From NCBI GenBank assembly GCA_014871385.1, contig CM026426.1:76187524-76251523 (forward strand): 64,000 nt of DNA, given 5' to 3'. Every line of letters starts with the position of its first letter. The first letter of the stretch is position 1. Made by a program: the position numbers and the translations under genes. The notes under the pieces are model-generated. The model was given only the letters and a program-made list of their open reading frames with translations, ran no database searches and had not been told where the DNA came from. Origin of the DNA: Ceratodon purpureus. Its lineage: Eukaryota > Streptophyta > Bryopsida > Pseudoditrichales > Ditrichaceae. Below are positions 12,871-25,699 of the stretch, piece by piece.

Positions 12871-15130
12871 AGAAGTTGAGATCGGTGGCTTCGTTCGCTT
12901 GAATTGCAGCTGCGAGAAACCTAGCTCCTTAGAAGCAAACTGATCGTGTTGTTTTTTTGGATTTCACCTTTTCTGTGCGTAGTTGAGATGTCCAGTGTGT
13001 CTCTTGTTCGTGTATGCATGCAATTGGACCCTTTGCTCAAGGCACTAGAACTTAAGGCTCCAGAGCAGAGAATGCTCTGTTGAATTCGTTGGAAACTCAC
13101 ATTGCATAATTACACGGGCCTTGCTTTAGTGAGGTCTATGCAGCAGAGATGAAAGAAGGCATTTGGGTAGGATTAAAGTGGTAAAAAACTTGTTAGTTTC
13201 CTTGTTATGCATTCTACTATCACGGTAGAGCAGTTTCTCACTGTGTTTTGCTTGATTTCCTTGATTGCAGTTGTTGGGCTCAAGCGAGCTGCAGGAGTGT
13301 TCCTCGCGTGGATGCTGCTGTTCCTCTTTGTAGCTGTAGATTTTCCTAAAAGCTTTCTGCCATTCCTAGCATGTGTGGCATCTTGGTTTAGAGTCCGAGC
13401 TTTACTGTTTCCATCGTCTGCGCAAGTTTTGTGAGATCCAATGAAAACTCTGATTTCCATTATTTCACTCTCTTTGTCCTGTGAATCTATGCTCATGGAT
13501 GCATATTGCACTTGGTTTTCTATATTGCCAATCTATTTGAAGAAATATAGTTATCGAACTCTCTCTTTGCTGTGAATGGGAGCCAGGATCTCTCCCTGTG
13601 GTGCACTGAAAAAGCAAAGAATTTAGATATTTCCATAAACCGTAGCCTGTGACAACTCTAATTGTGAACACTAAATAGCCATCAATTTCTCCAAGGCATT
13701 TCTTTGCATCGCCCGGAAACTGTATTTTGTTCCATTCGGTAGCAAGCATAAGTTTCCTGTCAGAATTTTAAATTAGCCTGAGTTACCGGAGACTAGCTGG
13801 GAGTAGAGCCTGGAGACCTGGCTTTAAAAAATGAATTAATTATCACTGAGCAAGATCGTAGTTATGTCCTGCCAATCTATAAAGGTGCCTACACACCTGG
13901 GCTTATGTAACTTTTAAGAATTGGAGTAAAGACCCCCCCCATGGTGTACAGTATCTCTAGTGACGGTGGGGTCCGTATTTTTACCCACTCTGTATAATAC
14001 GGACGACAAAAATTACTGGAGTGTTCACATATGCATACAGTCTTATCGACATTTGGATGTGACAGTCCACTATGTAATTATGTAAGAATCCCCCGGTCAC
14101 ACCAGGAGGGTGACAACTTTGTGGCTTTCGTGTTGCAACATGGGTATTCATGTCCTGCATGCTTTCTCAGAGGCTCTCTTGTCTTCCTACGCTATAAGCT
14201 TGGTTGTTTTTCTGTGCACATTATCTTTGTTCTCATGTTTCGCTGAGTGTTGGAGGAGCTTTGAGGTGATGTGTTGCGTTTCAGTCAAGGAGCGTCTCGT
14301 AATTCTACAGAGTGGGTTTCAAAGATTTTTTTTTGTGGGAGCGAAAGCAAAAGTTCTTGTTGTCGGAGTGTGTCCATGCAGGGTTCTAAACGTCGGCTGT
14401 CTCTTGCACTTGAGACGGTGCTGGTTGTCGTCGGTGGCGGTCCTTGTATCTTCTTGTTTCCTTTTGAATTTCGTGTGTTCCAGTAGATTTTATTTGTCGC
14501 AATCATGTTGGGTTTGTTCTCTTTGCAGCGGTGCTAGTCGTCACTAATTGGTTGTAGAATAAGAAGTTTGGGGGATTGGATTAGGGTTTTAGAATTTTGG
14601 TTTAAGAGGAGTCCGGGCTTCTGAGCTCATCAGGCGGCACAACAGCTTGAAGGAGGCGGAGGTGTGGTACCAAAGGCGAGGGGAGAGACAAAATTAGGAG
14701 GAATTCCTGGCCACAGGTACGGTAATCTCTCCTACTGTAAGTATTTTTATTTTTATTTATTTTTTGATTTTGGCATGCATACGTCGTGCACATTGAATTG
14801 AGATCCGACCCTTCTTCATAATTCACAGTCTCTCTCTGTAACCATGTGTTCTGTGTCATAGTAATGGAAGTCGTCATGTTTGTGTTGGTCTCTCTGTGTC
14901 GAATTTGTCTCTGATTGATCGGTTAGAGTGCACCAAGTTAAATCGACTTTTGACTTCAACTGCGATGCTTTTGTATGTTGTTGCCAACCCGATCGTTATG
15001 TTGATGGTCTCTTTAATTGTTATCCTTCGCAGGGCTGTCGTTTAGAGAGCACGGAAGGTCCAGTGCATCCCGATCTGAGACAATGGATCCCATACCTGAT
15101 CCGTGGACTCCCATTGCTTTCAGCATCTAG
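12871..15130. other. Spacer between hAT relic and PIF element
   Basis: No domain is recognisable. Long T/G-rich ORFs on the plus strand (for example 14110-14547) are low in charged residues and high in Cys, Phe, Val and Leu, typical of non-coding GT-rich DNA. A run of C lies at about 13931-13938. The right part (14600-15130) likely holds the 5' region of the PIF transposase gene, including a short MDPIPDPW open segment near 15083, but terminal inverted repeats could not be located. Confidence 0.45.
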
Positions 15131-15175
15131 TTGTTGGTCTTAATTCTAAACAATGTAGAAATCCCCCTGAGGCCA

Positions 15176-16450
15176 ATGCTCCTGGAAACAGACGACGAGG
15201 AGGAGGACCCCTTTGTAGCCGAAGCCAAGAACATGAACGCTGGATACGTGGATGCTCAAAGTGACATGCGAGCTACATTGCATCACTTCTGCCTGTGCTT
15301 GGCCTTTAATTTCATAGACAAAGAGGTGGGATTGTGGGTGAAGCCTAGGTCCACCACTTGGTTCTCCAAATTCTTCCTTGAGCGGTACGACAATTCCAGG
15401 TGGGTGTCTATGTTTCGTATGACTAAACCTGCGGTGATTGCTCTATCAGAGTTATTGAAACCCCATATACACAGAGAGAACACTAGATATAGACTGGCAA
15501 TTCCCGTGCTCATCAAAGTAGCTTGCACACTGTTCAAGCTCGCTCAAGGAGCAAACTTGACAGTGTGTAGTGAAATGTTTGCCATTGGGAGGAGCACCGT
15601 CTCCGTGGTGCTTCAAGATGTTGTACATGCTGTGAACGACATATTACGTCATGAGATCCTGTGGCCCTCTGGACACAGACTACTTGACACCGAGTCTAAG
15701 TTCTTCCAGATGTGTAGTCTCCCTGGTGTCGTTGGCGCAATTGATGGCATGCACATCACCATCATTAAGCCAACCTATGGAGCCGCGGATTACTATTATT
15801 TCAAGAACAGGGGCTACACGATCAACTGCCAAGCAGTAGTTGATAGTGAGAAACAATTCCTTGACCTTTACTTAGGTATGCCGGGATCTACTAATGATTC
15901 CAGAATGTTGCGTCGTTCGTCACTTTACTCTTTGGCAATGCAACAAAACATACTCGGCCCTAACCAAGCTTTGAGAGGTTTTGCTCCATATATCATTGGA
16001 GATCTAGGTTACCCTTTGCTTCCTTGGCTCATGGTCCCCTACAAGACTCCGGCATCGTTGAGTGTCTTAGAAACTTAATTCAACAGGAGGCTCAGGCAAG
16101 GTTGGTGCGTGGTGGAGAATGCCTTCGGGATCCTGAAGCAAACATTCAGGGAGTTACTGGTAAAATCTGATTTGCATGTCACTTTTCTGCCTGATGGTAT
16201 TATGTGCTATGTCATACTCCACAATGTTCTAATGGAGCAATCGCACGAGGGTATAGAGGATCTGCTAGAGGTGCTCCATAGCAAGGGTCTTGACGGTGGG
16301 GTGGAAGATGAAGAGGGGGGGGGGGGGGGGGGGGGGGGGGCAGCAGAAGTACCCGAGGCTCAGAGGGATGGCACAGCAACGCCTTCACGTATTGCAAAGA
16401 GACAAGAGCTCGGTGTGTACCTAACCACGCATTGTCGACAAGGACCATAG
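15176..16450 (+). pseudogene. PIF/Harbinger DDE transposase, one nonsense codon
   Basis: Harbinger transposase (DDE_Tnp_4 family) cuts and pastes the element and targets 3-bp sites. The likely start is ATG at 15176, before an acidic leader (TDDEEEDPF). The N-terminal helix-turn-helix region includes FAIGRSTVSVVLQDV. The catalytic core shows the first Asp in GAIDGMHI, NCQAVVDSEKQFLDLYLGMP, the second Asp in IIGDLGYPLLPW, and the Glu in VVENAFGILKQTFR. A single in-frame TAA at 16076-16078 separates FNRRL and the Glu motif from the rest; the frame is otherwise unbroken to 16450. A 26-nt G run (16315-16340) near the C-terminus encodes poly-Gly and is a likely length-variation or assembly-error site. 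The length is normal for the family. The gene faces the Myb/SANT gene at 17.1-18.2 kb. Confidence 0.88.
16315..16340 (+). repeat. 26-nt poly-G homopolymer
   Basis: An uninterrupted run of 26 G lies in the C-terminal part of the PIF transposase. A second run of 15 G lies at 17118-17132, inside the partner gene. Such tracts are prone to slippage and to sequencing error, so the downstream frame should be treated with care. Confidence 0.95.
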
Positions 16451-17097
16451 GCTACTAGGTAAGATTATAAACCCCATTTCCTTGTTTGGTTCGTTGTAAT
16501 CCATCTTGCAACATTTTAGTTGTCCGATCAGATTTGTGTAGCTGGTGAATGAGATTAGATGCAAAGGATATGTTATAGAAGGCATGCAATGCAAGTCTGT
16601 TTAGGGTAGTGATGCACAATTTTTTCTTTTACTGCATGGAGGTGAAGTCACATGGTTTAGTAGAATAGAAATTCAAATGGAAACAGTTCTACACTCTAAT
16701 CCTAGCGCACTTGCAGAGTCGCAAAAAAGCAGGGCCAGTGCACTCTATCTTCTGCAGTACTCGGGGAAGCGTGGCCTGGGTTCGGGGAAAGGGCCTCCCA
16801 CCTCACCGTCTTCACCTGTCATGCCCTTTCAGAGGGGGGGATTGGAGGCCACACCTACACCTGGAGCTTGCACTGCCTCGGTGTGAGTGATGGTGTCTTC
16901 TATTGTCATAGTAGCGTGGATTTCAGGATCACCTGTACCGTATCCTGGAGTTGTAGCCTGGTTCTTGTTGGAGTGTCCATTATGTGTTGAAGGTGCAGCT
17001 GCATTTGCAGCAAATGCCGGAGGCATAGGTACGGCAAAGCCCGGAGGCACTACTGTGCCACCATCCATGAAACCTCGAAGGCCGCTTGAAAAGGAAT

Positions 17098-18210
17098 TCA
17101 GTGCCTCAAAGAAGGTTGGGGGGGGGGGGGGGCATTGTGAGAGCCAAAGGGCTGATGGCCTGTACCTGCTATCTCGGAATGTGGTGTTCCTCCTGCCTTG
17201 CTGAGGCCAGTACTTAACACAGTTGGCAGCTGAGCCAAACAGCTCACCATCTCCTCCTGTTTCATGATTGCCAACCTTGCATTTTCGTTTGCCACTACCG
17301 CGTTTTCATACATGCGCTTGTCCTTTTCCTGCTGATATTCCATCTGCTCGGTGAACAACTTCAATTGAACATCTATCTTTGACTGCTCTAAATCTCTACT
17401 GGCATTAGCTATCTCCTGCATCTGAGCAGCCATAATGGCACCTGTAGCTTTAGTGGCTTTTGCTATCATAGAGTGACCGGTTAAACTTTTCCTCCTCACC
17501 GCAGTACTGCCTGGCCTCATGTGTACGGCAAACTCAGACTGCTCTGATGAACTCATCACCTGCGGGGACACACCTTGATGGAGCCTGTAAAAGGGTCGGG
17601 GAACTTGGCTTCCCTGGGGGTCTGCTTGGTTTGCAGGCTGCGGCGGACAGGAGAAACTCCGTCGAGGCGAGCGGAGTACTGGAGAGGACTCCTCTATTGT
17701 GTCCACAGCCTCGGGCTATGGTGTGTCTATTAAATCATCTGTTTCTGGTTCGCTCATCACCTCGTCTGTATCCTCTATTCGTTCTTGTTGAGTCGGCATG
17801 TAGTTTTGATCATTGTGTCCTAGCAAATCCCTTACGTGAGGCGGTTGGATCTGCGAGCGGTTTCCAAACCACTCGTGGATGGATTCAAAAACATCTTGTG
17901 CTAAAAGTCAGGGGAGGCATTCCGCCTTACGCTCTGCTACATTCAAGTCCCAATAGTCTGCCGAATTTCTTCCAGTGCGATTGAAATAGTCAACGATCTT
18001 CTTGTAATCGGGAATCAAGTGGTTCCACTTAGTCTGGCATCCTTGTCCGTCACGTACACATGGTGAAATATTCAGTCGCATAATGTGATGCGATACTCTA
18101 TTCCATTTGCTCGTATCGGGTGTCATCAAATCTCTGCCATCAATAGTATCCAATTCCTCCAAGTACATCTCCCGCTTGATGGCAGTGAGTGCGACGATCA
18201 TTGCTGGCAA
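17098..18210 (-). pseudogene. PIF/Harbinger Myb/SANT-like accessory protein
   Basis: PIF elements carry a second, Myb/SANT (trihelix-like) protein that binds DNA and helps the transposase enter the nucleus. On the minus strand a single frame runs from 18210 to 17098. Its N-terminal SANT-like domain has W at TSKWNRV, CQTKWNHLIPDYKKIVDY, and a Tyr-Trp motif (ADYWDL). A Pro/Ser linker and a C-terminal Gln/Glu-rich coiled coil (about 70 residues, MQEIANASRD ... EYQQEKDKRM) follow. Two in-frame stops interrupt it, TGA at about 17908 and TAG near 17719. Both are one C-to-T step from CGA and CAG. The tail crosses a 15-nt homopolymer (poly-Pro). The domain may start further upstream than 18210. Convergent orientation with the transposase is typical of PIF/Harbinger. 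Confidence 0.75.
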
Positions 18211-21200
18211 CCAGTTTGGACCTCGGTCTTTTTGTGCACGTTTTGGCTGGCTTGGACCTGGGACTGTTCCAGCATCTTAAGGCGCATGCCTGACAGATGC
18301 TACTGGATTTCTACGGCCGGTTGAGCATGGAGTTCCATGATTTGGCATGTGGTAAGATCCTGTGAAACCATATTTTAAAATCAAAAGACTTGAGCAGCGA
18401 GCTTCTGCATGTGGATAGACGCTGGAAATTTAAAGGTATGACTGACGACAACTTGTGTATGCACCGATATGGACTACTGAACACCTACTGACTTTGGCAT
18501 CGGAGTGTGTGTTTTTTTTTGCAGGTCTTCTTTCTCTACATACGAATGGAAATGGAAAATCAAGATCATAGGGTGTACTTACCTCCAACTGGCATCGCGG
18601 AAGGGCGTATGGGAGCCGTGAAGGGCTGTGAAGGTGCGCGGTTCTCCATTTTAATCGAATTGAGTTACTCAAAACTTGATCATGAGCAAGTTAATAGAGG
18701 TCAGTTTGGTACAATATTAAAATAAACCTACTCCTCTCGCAGGAAATTCAGTCGTGCCTAAATTTGTTTTACATTGATCTTAGGAATCACTGCAACACAT
18801 TGAGTACATGTTCTAACCAGCGAGTATGCATTTTTTTTTTCTATCAGGCTCGGTTTCTATGAAGTACAAAGCGACTGCGAACTAGAAGTTGAATCAGCAC
18901 CTTGCAAAGCTCTGTGCATGACAAGACTGCATGGTACAGAGAGTATTGTGCAGTTTTGAAGGTGCATAGTGTGAGCAGAGCAAGCCTCAAAGAAAGAAAC
19001 AAATCACAAATAGGGCCCACAGAAACTACGTACAAGTATACAATCTGAATGGGAGAAAACACACATGAACGTAGTGAAAAAAAATAACAAGTGAAGAAGG
19101 AACATAAGCGAATCAACAAAGATGAATTGTGCGAAGGTAAGCATTCCGAAGTAGACCATGTCTTTATGTTCACATGACCTCGGCAACTGGTTTGTGCGAG
19201 CTAAGGTTCATGCCGACTTCGATGGCAGGTTTTAAGAGACCGCTCTTTTGTAAAACAACATGTGGGCCTCAATTACATAGGACCCCGGTTCTAACTCAAA
19301 AATCTTCAGTTCTCTCTGATTTGTAACTACATAATGTGTGTCGCTTCTTTTGTAGTGGAACAGAAAGTAATGCCAAAAGATTTGTTTAGCACCGCTCTTA
19401 ACTCAGTGCCATGTGGGCATCCACATAGGCTCGGCGATTACCAACGTCGACTGGTGTGAATGCTGAGTAAATCTTACTCCATATTAGGCTCATAGAGCGC
19501 AGTTTTAAGCACAAGTCTGAACGTACTTTAAGTTTGGATGTGTTTCTTGCGGAAAGTAATTTGCTGCCAACTTATACTAGGGCCACACCAGGGCCCCAGC
19601 TCGGCCAGTTAGGCACAATTGGCTGGCGGACTTACCATGATTGGTTGGCTGGTATGACCATATACTAGTATAGCTAATTGGAGTCTAAAAAAAATTATGC
19701 CTGCCCACCTTATGCGGGCAGGAGGAGTGGCTGCGGGGGCCATTGGTATAGAAGGCACAAAGATTTGATTTGATGAGGGATCAGGGGCATGCAAAGTGCA
19801 TGGCGGTGTAGGCTTCAGTCGGGCAGAATGGGAGGCCGCTGGATGCAGCCCTTCTTCCTTCCCCCAGCCACCCAGCAGCGTCAAAGCGGCTAAAAAAGGG
19901 GCCTTCCTCCCCCGCCACTAATACATGGTTGATGTTTTTTTGTGCTGGAGCTCCAACCCCCTCTGGTGTGGCCTTGGTATTACTGGGACATATGAGATAA
20001 CTAGGTGAAAGGAAGGCGGCTACAGTGCCATGCAGGGTACGTGTCACTCTTTCGAGGCCCGACTATGGTGAAACCACCTATAAGCGGGCATTTAAGGATT
20101 ATGTAAGGAATCTATATTCTTAGATGATGAAATGAGTGGGTTACTATTTTTTAGGGATTAGGAATAGAAAAAGGTAAGTTTTCCCTATTTTTTTGATATT
20201 TTAAAGCACACACATAATTAAGTACAGATTTTTGAAGTGAAAACCTATAAGCGGGCACCCTATTTATTTACACATGAAGTACATGCAAGGGAGGTTATAT
20301 CTTTATAAAGGCAAGAATCTTAGGGCACGCCCATGGGGTGGTGCCCGCTGATAGGTGCTTTCACCTTAACAAGGAGGGGTACTTCTCTCTCGGAGACTTT
20401 TCCCGATTGTAACGTGTTCTAACTCTAGTGACACGTTAGGTTACTGGGACACTAGCAGAGGAGAAGGTATGCTTCGACGAGGTACTGTTTCCAGCACGTC
20501 GCAGAGGCCGTGCAATTCACTTAGAGACAGCTTGAAGCCACTACATCTGCGTACCAGGCGAGGACATCTTGAAGCCAGCAGCAGCGACATTGCTCACGTG
20601 CTTATCGAAAGAGACGGGTCTTCTTGTGGGGTAGTCCTGCACCTGTGTAGCGTAGTACGCCGAATGCGTCAAATGCAACCCTAGATGGAAAGTTGACCCC
20701 CTTGATTTGCCTGCGGTCTCTAAGTAAGTTCTATAAGCACTCTTGTATTGCGCATATGTTCCGTGTACAAATTTTTTATAGCAATAGTTAGAACTCAGTA
20801 GTCCCGGTTGTGTCTATCTATTTTCCATAATTACTATCGTCTGGCTGTTGACGTTCCAACTCCCGTTCAATTCGTTTGTTTTCCTCACCCCCAAAGCCCT
20901 AATTAGGGATGCATATAGATTCTTTATTAGACGACACCTCGGTCACAATGGTATAGAACAGGCGCTCGGTCTCTGCTCAAACCGTGATCTAGGGTTTGAC
21001 AAATGAGTATGAAAACGCAACTACTGTATGTAACCCGTCTGAATTAGCTTTGAACGTTTGACTGTGTCGCAATTGAGATGCCCAATCTCGAAAATTCCGA
21101 GTGGAGGAAGGGGAGTCCGTTTGTTACATTTTCATGGAACATATTCACAGTTAGGTCCAAAACATTGGTACGAAAAGTCATGATACTGGCAGGAACTCCG

Positions 21201-22030
21201 ACGTTCTCGTTCTTGCTTTTGGAAAAATTGCATGCACATGTCGAGCTTTCTCTGATTGACATCATGATGAGGACGGAAAGCGCGGGTTCATTTTCTGTTT
21301 CGCGGCGTTGTTTGTACAAGCCTTCGACACTTAGTACTATTCTATCGCCTACTCGTTTCAACCTAATCCATACTGGACCGACTGACTCTACGCATACTGT
21401 GGCCGTCACCTACGCTTGTCCATCATCATCCCTGTAAGTCCACATACTCTGTACATATCCAGATATTCTTTGGTCTCTCCAACGTGGTGAGCAATCATGA
21501 CCTTTGTCATGTTCCCATTTACGTATGCTGACCAAGATTTCCCAAGAGTTTTAGAGCAGATAACCGTGTCAAGGTCTGCATTTTTGAATTTGATCCTATT
21601 TTTGCTATGTAACTCTCATTTTCCCCCACTAGTCTTAGTCATCTACATGTGTATTAGCTTGTGTGTAATGAAGAAAGGGGTTCCTGGCATATCTCATTTT
21701 AGGAGTTCTAAGTTTGCCTCTGATCTAGCCTCTAGTCGTCTTTAGTTCATTGAAATTCATCAAAGTTTTTATCTAACTTGAAATGATATACTTTCCGCTG
21801 TGAACTTCATGCACTGATTTAAGGGGTAGGTTAACCATTTCGGAGTCCTTCCCTTGTACAAACTTATCATGGCCACAGAGTGCAATCTAAACACAACTCT
21901 GTTTTCAGATTCATTGTTTGCGTGTCATTTAGTTTTCAGTATAATCCTGACACACAGTGTGTTTTATGCCCCCCTGTGACAGTTTACTGCTTCAACTCAG
22001 ATATCCAAAGTGGAAGGAGTAGCATCCACG
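18211..22030. other. Intergenic stretch without recognisable genes
   Basis: ORFs here are short and scattered in all frames. A hexamer-like phrase, TATAAGCGGGCA, recurs twice (near 20080 and 20246), and a related GCGGGCA near 19724. Short Pro/Ser-rich ORFs at 19600-20050 on the minus strand lack any family signature. The left edge may contain the outer end of the PIF element and the right edge the 5' end of the CACTA element, but neither terminus was found. Confidence 0.5.
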
Positions 22031-22037
22031 TCGAGAG

Positions 22038-23511
22038 ATGACACGTAGGAGACTTAGTCCAGCTTACCACATTGAGCGCTCCATCGCCACCCAATTGGGG
22101 TTGGCTGAGTACCCGTGTGCGTGTCAACGCTGCATGGGAGGGAGACTTAGATTAATTGCCACCATTGCTAGACATCACAAAGCCTACGGCCGGGACCCTT
22201 TACTCCCGCATCCGGTGCTCGTACGTCCAGCGCTAACCCCCAGCCAAATCTTTCACTGTTATTTCAGCGCTGAAATTGGTTTTTTATTGCCTTGATTTAC
22301 ACTTTTATCAATTTATCAATTTGCTAACCTATGTTATGTGTATGAACTCAGACTGTGAACGGACGCAGCCTTCGCGGCCCAGCAAGAAATCCGGATTTAC
22401 CATCAGATACTGTTGACAGCGACAATGGACGAAGGAGACGGAGGAGAGGCTTAGGTGCAATAGAGGTCCGGGATATGTTGTACGGGGCTTACGGTATGGC
22501 TGGTAGGCTCCACCGAGAGTCTACACAGGAAGTACAGAAACCTGAATTGGAGGATCCATTACACGGCCCAGAGGAGGGCGGTGATGCTGTTAGAGGAAGA
22601 GGAGATGGGACAACTGCAGTAGTGTTCGGTTTGTGGTCATCGCCGTTACATCCCCGGATCCAACAACATTCCCTACGCGGTCACAAGGTACTTCCTCTCA
22701 TACCAAAATTACAACGTCTGTACAAGTGTCCAAGAATAGCTACTCTTCTTGGACATCACGGGGACACAGAGTTTGATGGCGTCCATATGACATAAGTCGC
22801 GGACAGCCTTCAGTGGAGAGAGATTTCCCGACTGTACCCTGCATTTCAGGACATCGCGACTTACGTGCGGCTGGGATTAGTAGCTGATGGCGTCTGCCCA
22901 CACAAAAACTAAAATTCAAAACACTCTTCCTGGATAGTGCTTATTGCAATGTATAATTTCCCCGGTTGGTTGTCGACGAAGAAGTTTTTCTTGAAATTGT
23001 CTCGCTTGATCCCCGGCCCCAAGGCACCGACATCGGACACCATCGACGTCTTCATCATGCTTAGTCTGTGGTATGGAGTTTCTGCGGTGAACATGTCAAA
23101 ACCATTAGATGACAGGAATTTCACCTTGCGGGCTATTTAAATGTGGACTGTGAATGACTTCCCAACATTGGGTTTACTTTCAGGCCAAATTGTCAAAGGG
23201 TACCTTGCTTGTTCAATTTGCGGGGAAGGCACCTGTTCTGAGCACTCTAGACACTTAAGCAAGATGGTTTACTAGGGCACATGCGTTTCCTCCCACATGG
23301 CCACAGATTTTGGAGAACCCGAGCGCCCTTTAACAATGCAACGGAATATCAGAGCGCCCCAATGAGACGCAGTGGAGCAGAGATTTTAGCCCAAGGAAGA
23401 GAGCGGGCTGAGTGGCTGCGTCAAGGCGGTGTCCAAGACACAGATGGTGATCCAGTCAAGTGAAATGGCGTCAAAAGAGCAAGCATTTTGTTTGCTCTTC
23501 CTTACTGGAAA
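22038..23511 (+). pseudogene. CACTA (En/Spm) Tnp2 transposase, 5' part
   Basis: CACTA transposases mobilise elements that start with CACTA. The first segment (22038-22295) has the transposase-associated Cys pattern (YPCACQRCMGG, then RHHKAYGRDP). After a probable small intron (acceptor GAACTCAG near 22353) the frame starting at 22355 contains PLIPKLQRLY, DSLQWREISRLYP, YVRLGLVADGVCP, the Transposase_21 core MYNFPGWLSTKK and LIPGPKAPTSD, then MWTVNDFPTLGLLSG with CSICG. Stops at about 22793, 22908, 23138 and 23270 and frameshifts near 22640 and 23270 inactivate it. The segment ends at FALPYWK, followed at once by a donor GTGAGA (23512). The family continues this motif with a DLL...DVMHxEKNV segment, which is found at 24808. 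Confidence 0.85.
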
Positions 23512-24807
23512 GTGAGAGAGAATCTAACTTGTTCTCATTTCCCCTTGTTCAATTGCGTGAAATTTCAATTAGGAAGGGACTAATAGGAATATCATGAGGA
23601 CGTACATAGACATTCAGGTTCTATTCAGTCTTGGATACGAGATAATTAATTGAGCGGACCAGTCCCGCTGTTGCTTCGGACTCTGTTCGGATCTAACATT
23701 GACAACTAAATGCCCTCTCTTTGTATTTGTCGTAGATATGTTGTCACTGTCAGTTGATGTCATCTATTACGTTGTACGCCCAAGGATGCTTCCATTTTCT
23801 GTTCATGATTTTTGAGGTCGTCATAGAGCCCGCACCAACGGGATTGAATCTAGACAAACTTAGCGAAATGATATAACCCGTTGAACTCAACCTAATCATC
23901 TAGTCTTATGTGACTTCTCACGCTGTCTGTGGTAAAACTTGGACGTCTCTATCTTTCGGAAGTTGTTCGTATATCATTGTAACATTTTAAGAAGATAGGT
24001 CCTTCAATTATCCACTCAGTCACGTACTGTAATGTCGGGAAACCATAATTTGTTATTAAATCTCAGCGTGTAAGGGGCTATGGTATACGTGGAATAATTT
24101 ACTGAACTCCCTTACCCCCCTCCGAGTGATGTTGTTTTGTCTTTATCAGATCAATGTATAGTAAGGAAGCATCGCTGTCTTTTTAACGGGCTGTGCGGTA
24201 AGAGTCGATGGTAGTAACCCCTTAGCGATTTCAACGGAAAATCCACGCGAATGACCGTAAGTAATACTCTGTTCTATAGGGTGTTAAATGCTAACATTTG
24301 CTTGTTTTGTTAGACAAAATGCATGTTTGATTTACCATTGTTATCTTGACCATAGCATCCAGGTTTTGCTGTTTATTTCTGTAATGAAGTGGTAACCAAA
24401 ATTAATTTCAATGCGTAGATTGTTGTGCCAGCGTTAATTGCATAGAATCTGCTGCTGCTAATTACAGTTTATGATTGACTAATCGGGAGAAATGCTTGTC
24501 TGAATTAGTACTCTTGTTCTGAACGGAACCATTGTCGCACATGTCGTTAGTTAAGTATATGCAAAATCAGGTTAAGAATTCGTTGGGGTGAATAGAGAAA
24601 ACTTGCGAGGTTGTAACCAAATCCTTTTACGCATAGTCTTCCAGCTAGATCGTGCTGTTCTGACAAGGGACTCAAAGAATTTATGATGTTCATTAGCTAT
24701 TCAAAGGCGGCATCATTTTCTTACAAGCACTATGTCGAAGAGTAGATTCGTAGACTGGATAGCACTGGAAACAAAGTTTCTTTAACGTATCATGTGCTAC
24801 CACGCAG
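23512..24807 (+). other. 1.3-kb intron in the CACTA transposase gene
   Basis: The donor follows LPYWK (AAA/GTGAGA) and the acceptor precedes DLLVRN (CCACGCAG/GATC). Joining them reconstitutes the contiguous family motif that links LPYWK to DVMHTEKN, so the junction is supported by homology as well as by consensus. The 1296 bp between contain no recognisable coding sequence. It is unlikely to be an insertion because the edges fall exactly on splice consensus. Confidence 0.7.
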
Positions 24808-25699
24808 GATCTTCTGGTGCGGAACACAGCAGATGTTATGCACACAGAAAAGAATGTAGCCAAAAACATTTTTAGGACGCTGTTTGGAGAGAAGGATGGG
24901 GCTAAAGTTCGGCTCGATTTACAAAATCGAAACATTCGTTGGCACTTGTGGTTGCGGAGGGTGGGAGAACAGGACGCAAGGGCGTACATGCCAGATGCAT
25001 CGTACGTACTGTCAAAAGCTGACCAGGAAGTATTTTTGACAACCCTGAAGCCACTAAAACTCCCAACTCACTACCGCGGTACACTGCACTCCAAAATTTT
25101 GAAAGGCAAGTTGTTTGGACTTGAATCCCACGACTTCCATGTATTAATGCAAGACATCATGCTAGTGTGCTTGAGGAACATTGGTGATGGTTCTCTCACC
25201 AAGGCCATTATAAGACTATCCCAAGTTTTTTTTTTTTTTTTAAATTCTTAAAGACTGTGAATATGAATGAAAGGGAAGCATTGTTCGAAGAGACTGCTGA
25301 GACACTTTGTTTGCTGGAAAAAGAAATGCCCCCTTTCTTTTTTGATGTCATGGTTCACTTGATTATACATTTGGTGGAGGAGCTGTTCATCTTTGGCCGA
25401 GTTCACGTGATGGATGTACCCTTTCGAGAGGTACTCCAAGGCTCTGAAAGGCTTTGTACGGAACTTAGCAAAACCGGAGGGCTGCATGGCAAAAGGATAC
25501 CAAGTGGAGGAGGCGTGTGGCTTTGTTTCAGAGTATCTTCCTCGTCATTCAGGTGTGTGGAGGAGAGCGAGGAGGATCTGATCATGAATGACACAGTCCT
25601 TGAGGGGAAGGGGAAAGATAGATACCTAGATGAAACCACATTATCGGATATCCACGGCTTTGGTCTCGATAATTTGGATGTCGTCGAAGATTCCAGAAG
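24808..25699 (+). pseudogene. CACTA Tnp2 transposase, middle part with DUF4218
   Basis: The segment continues Tnp2 with DVMHTEKNVAKNI, a Leu-rich stretch, SYVLSKADQEVF, and LFGLESHDFHVLMQDIM. A T homopolymer at about 25227-25243 then shifts the frame. DUF4218 resumes with CLLEKEMPPFFFDVMVHL and, after one more shift near 25410, continues in the +1 frame with WMYPFERYSK, KPEGCMAKGY and CGFVSEYLP. The last recognisable residues meet a donor-like AAG/GTGAGT at 25700. Both frame breaks look like small indels in an otherwise well-preserved gene. It is not functional as it stands. Confidence 0.85.

Noticed and set aside
14110-14547. Plus-strand ORF of 145 codons.
   Set aside because: Rich in Cys, Phe, Val, Leu and poor in charged residues, as expected from GT-rich non-coding DNA; no domain or splice support.
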